From positions 23,022,501 through 23,086,500 of the forward strand of contig JASXTE010000015.1 in assembly GCA_030280995.1 (NCBI GenBank): a stretch of 64,000 bases of DNA, given 5' to 3'. Under the pieces are notes generated by a model. That model ran no database searches, was not told the DNA's origin, and saw only the letters and a list, made by a program, of their open reading frames with translations. The DNA comes from Hemileia vastatrix (lineage: Eukaryota > Basidiomycota > Pucciniomycetes > Pucciniales > Zaghouaniaceae). How positions within the stretch are numbered: position 1 is the stretch's first letter; the number at the start of each line of letters is the position of its first letter. The translations under genes were made by a program, and so were the position numbers. Shown here one piece after another: positions 60,023 through 64,000 of this stretch.

Positions 60023-63000
60023 TTCAAACTTTCTGGATTTTAAAAATCTTTCTTGGTGCTTGGACTATCTTAGTTTTCAAGAAGCTCTTAATGGATTCAT
60101 TCTTTTTATGTTGATCTTTGGTCTTTGAGATGTCTGTTTCTTCTGGATCTGGTGTTGTGACTGCTGGTGTACCTGTTGGGGCATCAGCACAGGTTGTATC
60201 TTGGGATGGGCCCAAGTTTACTGGTGATGATTTGGAGGAATTTTTATATAGCTATGAATTCTATTCAGAGATTGATGGTGCTTTACCTTTGGAAATGGTG
60301 AATCAGATTAGGTTTTTTATTGTGGATAGAAAAGAGGAGGAGGAGGTTATTAGAATAGAAGGATATAAATCTCAAAAATGATGCAAAGTTGAAGATGGAG
60401 ATGAAAAAAAGGTAGCCAAAGGTGTATTCACTGGGGGATCTCAAGGATATGGCTAGGAAAAGGGAGTCTAAATGTGGTGTAGCATCTCTGGGTCAGTATC
60501 ATCAGTTTATGGTTGAATATCAGGTGGTTTTGGATTCTTTTTTGGATTGTATTTTAATTTTTAATAAAGATTCAGTAAAGTATATTTTTTTTGGAATGTT
60601 ATTGGGGATACAATTTAAGAGGTTTTTTGAGAATTTATTTTCAATGCTAATTTGATGAAGACCAGTAGAGCTGAGGAAAGTAGGATTCCATCTATGGAGT
60701 TTGTAAAGAAGGCTTTTTTGGATTATCTGGATTCTCTGAATGATGCTGATATGGACCCTGAAGGAGACGCTTTGGTGACTCAAGAGGTAAAAGATGATGG
60801 TGTAGAAGATGTAGTTGCTGTTAAAATTTTGGATTCAGCTATTCCCGAATATTTTGGCAAGCCTAATTATATTGTTTTTGATGATGATTCTTTTGAAAAG
60901 AAGAGTTTTATTAAGATAAAGATATTTCTGTCACTGATGAAGAATTTATAGATTTTGATGAAGATATTTTGATAATTGGTTTGGAGGTTTATTCAAAGAA
61001 TAATTTAGCTTCTGTTTTTACCATAAGAAGCAGAAACTGTCTGAAATGAAATGTTGAATTTTTTTGGTGGATTGGATTTATCTTTGGAGGATTTTTCTTG
61101 ATTTCAGGAAGAGATGGTTAAGGTAGATATTGTTTTTCCTGCACTAATATAGAGTGCAGAGGCCTTCAATGATGGGGTGAATGAATTGAATTCAACTATA
61201 ATTTTTAATGAGGCATGTTATTCTTTTTTTACTTTTGTAGGAAAAATTGTGAAGGTTAGTTTTTGTGGAATAAGGAATTTGTAGAAGTACCCATGGTGAA
61301 AATTTACAGGGTTCTACCAGGGAATATCCAGAATATTATTCCTCCAAAATAAGGATAAACTACTTTAACCAACTGCTGAAATTTTATATCTTTTATTTGG
61401 ATTATGTTGGATTCTTTTATTTCCTTCAAGAATTTTATGGATACCCCAATTTATAGGTAGAAAGGGCTGATCACTCTAATTTTGTCATCTCTCCTCAAGA
61501 AGAGATCACAGATTGCAATAGGTCAGCTCACTTGGAGAAAATTCAAGTGGGTTCTTAATTATTTTCTGTTAATATTTCTTTTGAATGTCATTGTGTGTTA
61601 GATTTTTATATATGTCTGTTGTCTTTATCAAATTTTTCTATAGATTTTAAAATTAGGTCAAGAGAAAAGATGGAATTTATTGTGTTGGATAAAAATTGAA
61701 AAAGGAATTTGGATAATAATGGTGATAGATGTGGTGGATTATTTTATGGCCTCCAGCAAGAGGATAAACTGAAATTAACTCATTAAAATCAATAAAAAAA
61801 TCTTATTATTATAAATTCACAAAAAAATAATGTTTGTGATAATTATACTTTTGTCCTCCAGAAATAGGTTAAATTTCCAACATAATTTACTGGGGATTTT
61901 GGGGTGGAAAATTGTGGTTATGGTGATGTAAATTTTGATGTAAAACTATATAAAGAAAAGGGGATAAAAAATTTAAAATTTAAAATAAAAATAATGTTTC
62001 AAATTATTTTGTTTCTAATTCTGAAGATGAAAAAAATTCTGATTACAAGTTATTTAATGGTGGACCTAAAAGAGTTCTTATTCCTCAAGTCAAAGTGGAC
62101 TTCAATGCAGCAAATTATGAAAAGGTAGCTGATGAGGTCAGACAAATTAACAAACTGCTATCAGCTGAATTAAACCCACCTTTAATAAGGCCAATTTTAT
62201 CAAGAGATCCTTATGATAGCCTTTTACTCAAGAATCTTCCTGAATTTTCTAAAACATCAAGAATCACTTTTACAAGACTGGGTGTTGTAAATTTTGAACC
62301 TGAAGATTGGTTGTCATGTAAAGAGAAGAAGTTGTTGTTGGACTTGATGTTAAAAAGGGAGAAAACATCACTTTTTTAGAAGAGGAGAGATGTGTGTTGA
62401 AGAATTATTATGGGGAGCATTACAAGATTCATGTTGTATATCACAAACCATTGCAGAAAAATCCTATTCTGATTCCTGAAGCTTTAAAAAACAATTATAT
62501 TGAATTCATTAGAGAAAAAGATTGAGCAGAATTATATGAGAAGTCCTCATCAAGTTACTCAAGTCCAGAGTTTGGTATCAAGAGACTTTATTGCAAGCTA
62601 AGGGCTGTGAATGATCTTAGGGAATTAAATAGGCTTACAATAAAAGATGCTGGTATACCACCCAGTGCAGAGGAGTTTGAAGAGGAATTTGCTGGTAGAG
62701 TGTGTTGTGAATTGGGTGATAATATAAGGGTATATGATGAGGGAGAATTAAATCCTGATTCTAGGCCTCTTTATCTTTTGATACTCCACTTCAACAACTG
62801 CAATTGACAAGATTACCTCAAGGTGCAAGAAATTCAATTGCTTTTTATCAGGCTCAGATGGCTTGGATTCTTAAAGATGAAATTTCATAATATTCTGGTA
62901 TATTTATTGATTATAGTGTAAATAAAGGTCCTTCAACAAATTATGATAATGAAGTGTTTCAGGAGAATCCAAAGATATAAAAATTTATATGGGAATAAGC

Positions 63001-63815
63001 TGTTTTTCTAGAGAGAATTTTTTTTAGGATTAAAGAGGCTGGTTTAACTATTTCTGGATAAAAGTTTTCTTGTTGTGTTCCAGCTTTTCAGATTCTAGGT
63101 AATGTGGTATGTAGAGAGGGCAGTATTACCTTGAATAAGAAGGTTCATAAAATTTAGTCCTGGCCAAGACCCAAGAATATTACCAAATTCAGAGAGTTTT
63201 TAGGGATTTGTGTTTATTTTAGAATTTTAATCAATGACTTTTCTTCATTGGAAGCTCCTTTGAGATGGTTGACTAGGAAAGATGATGAATCTAAAGAGGA
63301 TTTTGTGAAGTTGAACAAGGTGGTTGGAGAAGATATTTTTCTCCATAAATTAGATTATGGAAAAGGGGAAGGTAGGACTTATTTGGCTGTAGATTCAAGT
63401 CAAATTGCTTCTGGGGAAGTCTTGTCTCAGATGGATAAAGCTGCTTACAGCTAAGAAGTCAGGTATGCATCTGTAGTTTTTTCTGAGGGGAAATAAAGAT
63501 ATTCTAAACCAAAATCATAGCTTTGCGGGGTGCCAAAATTTTTTAAATAAATTGCAAAATGAATTATGGGGACAACTCTTCAAACATCAAGTGGATGCTA
63601 AATCTTTAATACAAATGATTAATTCCCCAACTTTACCAAATGCACACATGACCAGATGGGAAGCTTTTGTTCAACATATTTCTTTCGATTTTGGTTATAA
63701 GCCTGGAAAAAACTTCACTATTCCAGAATTATTATCAAGAAGACCACCTGCTGTGGAGGATTCAGACTCAGAAGAGTTCAATGAAGATATACCTGTTATA
63801 AAGGCCAGCACATAA
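60023..63815 (+). pseudogene. Ty3/gypsy gag-pol, frameshifted
   Basis: Gag-like frames: MSVSSGSGVVTAGVPVG then WDGPKFTGDDLEEFLYSYEF (60130-60381), MYSLGDLKDMARKRESKCG (60422-60655) and SMEFVKKAFLDYLDSL (60652-60951). The pre-RT region is at 62095-62379. RT: VNDLRELNRLTIKDAGIPPS then FAGRVCCELGD and YDEGELNPDSRPL (62607-62785), and a palm box GIFIDY at 62897-62914 where the second catalytic Asp is Tyr. RNase H: YLAVDSSQIASGEVLSQMD (63384-63440) and HQVDAKSLIQMINSPTLPNA, ending YKPGKNFTIPELLSRR (63585-63755). This is the gypsy type abundant in rust genomes. Many stops occur, including TAA at 63813, after which the same frame stays open. Confidence 0.88.
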
Positions 63816-64000
63816 GTTGTTGAAGACTTTCTTTACCTCCCCAATGAGGCTAAACTGGAAGGCTCTATATGTCTAAGTAATTATAACAACCTCCCCCATG
63901 AGGTAAAACTGGTTGGCTTAATATGTATAAATAACTATAACAACCTCCCCCATAAGGTTGAACTGGCTGGTTCAATATGTATAGATAACAACAACAATCT
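63816..64000 (+). repeat. 54-bp tandem repeat coding an 18-residue repeat, continues past the window
   Basis: Three units of 54 bp (CTCCCCAATGAGGCTAAACTGG at 63837, then two more) stay open in the frame of the preceding polyprotein. They read LPNEAKLEGSICLSNYNN, LPHEVKLVGLICINNYNN and LPHKVELAGSICIDNNNN. A unit length divisible by three and mostly conservative changes suggest that it was once translated, between RNase H and integrase. Confidence 0.8.

Noticed and set aside
1..64000. tRNA or rRNA genes
   Set aside because: No cloverleaf with A and B boxes and no rRNA core sequence was recognised by eye. A covariance-model scan was not possible here.

Overview
This is a eukaryotic, repeat-saturated and AT-rich window. 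Short introns, a secreted family-5 glycosidase, Ty3/gypsy polyproteins of a type common in rusts, PIF/Harbinger elements and Tet-like dioxygenase fragments together suggest a basidiomycete, most likely a large-genome rust fungus (Pucciniales). That placement is an inference from protein families recognised by eye; no search was run. Only one convincing host gene is present, a GH5 cellulase-type gene at 51.5-53.2 kb. Almost everything else is mobile DNA in several layers of nesting.

Layout. 0-10.7 kb: AT-rich DNA with decayed MITEs and LTR remnants. 10.7-20.7 kb: a 1.5-kb solo LTR with a perfect 5-bp target duplication, an old LTR split by a second solo LTR, a broken Harbinger transposase, a Tet-like dioxygenase fragment on the opposite strand, and a reversed fragment of the first LTR family. 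20.4-22 kb: a C-rich block, MITE ends and a TATGCATA-rich repeat. 22.1-30.7 kb: the most striking structure, about 13 tandem monomers of roughly 605 bp, each with a near-perfect palindrome of about 44 bp (arms AGTGTCCAGCACAAGTT). The array ends in short ~235-bp units and then an inverted unit. 31-35.4 kb: MITE ends, a G-rich block, and a Tet-like pseudogene split by a second copy of the 1.5-kb solo LTR.

35.7-48.2 kb is a nested set. One Harbinger copy is cut at one point of its accessory gene by a 10.2-kb segment whose ends are inverted repeats with the core TTGCTAGCAAG. Inside that segment lie another solo LTR (38.1-39.3 kb) and a second Harbinger element (40.55-44.89 kb, TSD AAT). This second element keeps an intact three-exon accessory gene of 400 codons but has a truncated transposase replaced by a C-rich block, a MITE end and a 123-bp hairpin tandem repeat. 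48.36-49.72 kb is an array of A-tract octamers. 49.9-51.2 kb holds foldback elements directly upstream of the GH5 gene.

53.9-64 kb: a minus-strand Ty3/gypsy element is interrupted by a copia 5' LTR plus gag (with a half-tRNA-iMet type primer site) and truncated by a plus-strand Ty3/gypsy element. The second RT catalytic aspartate is lost in both gypsy elements. The plus-strand polyprotein carries 18-residue tandem repeats that run off the window.

Exon boundaries were placed by eye from GT/AG and reading phase. Edges of decayed repeats are approximate unless a target duplication is quoted.
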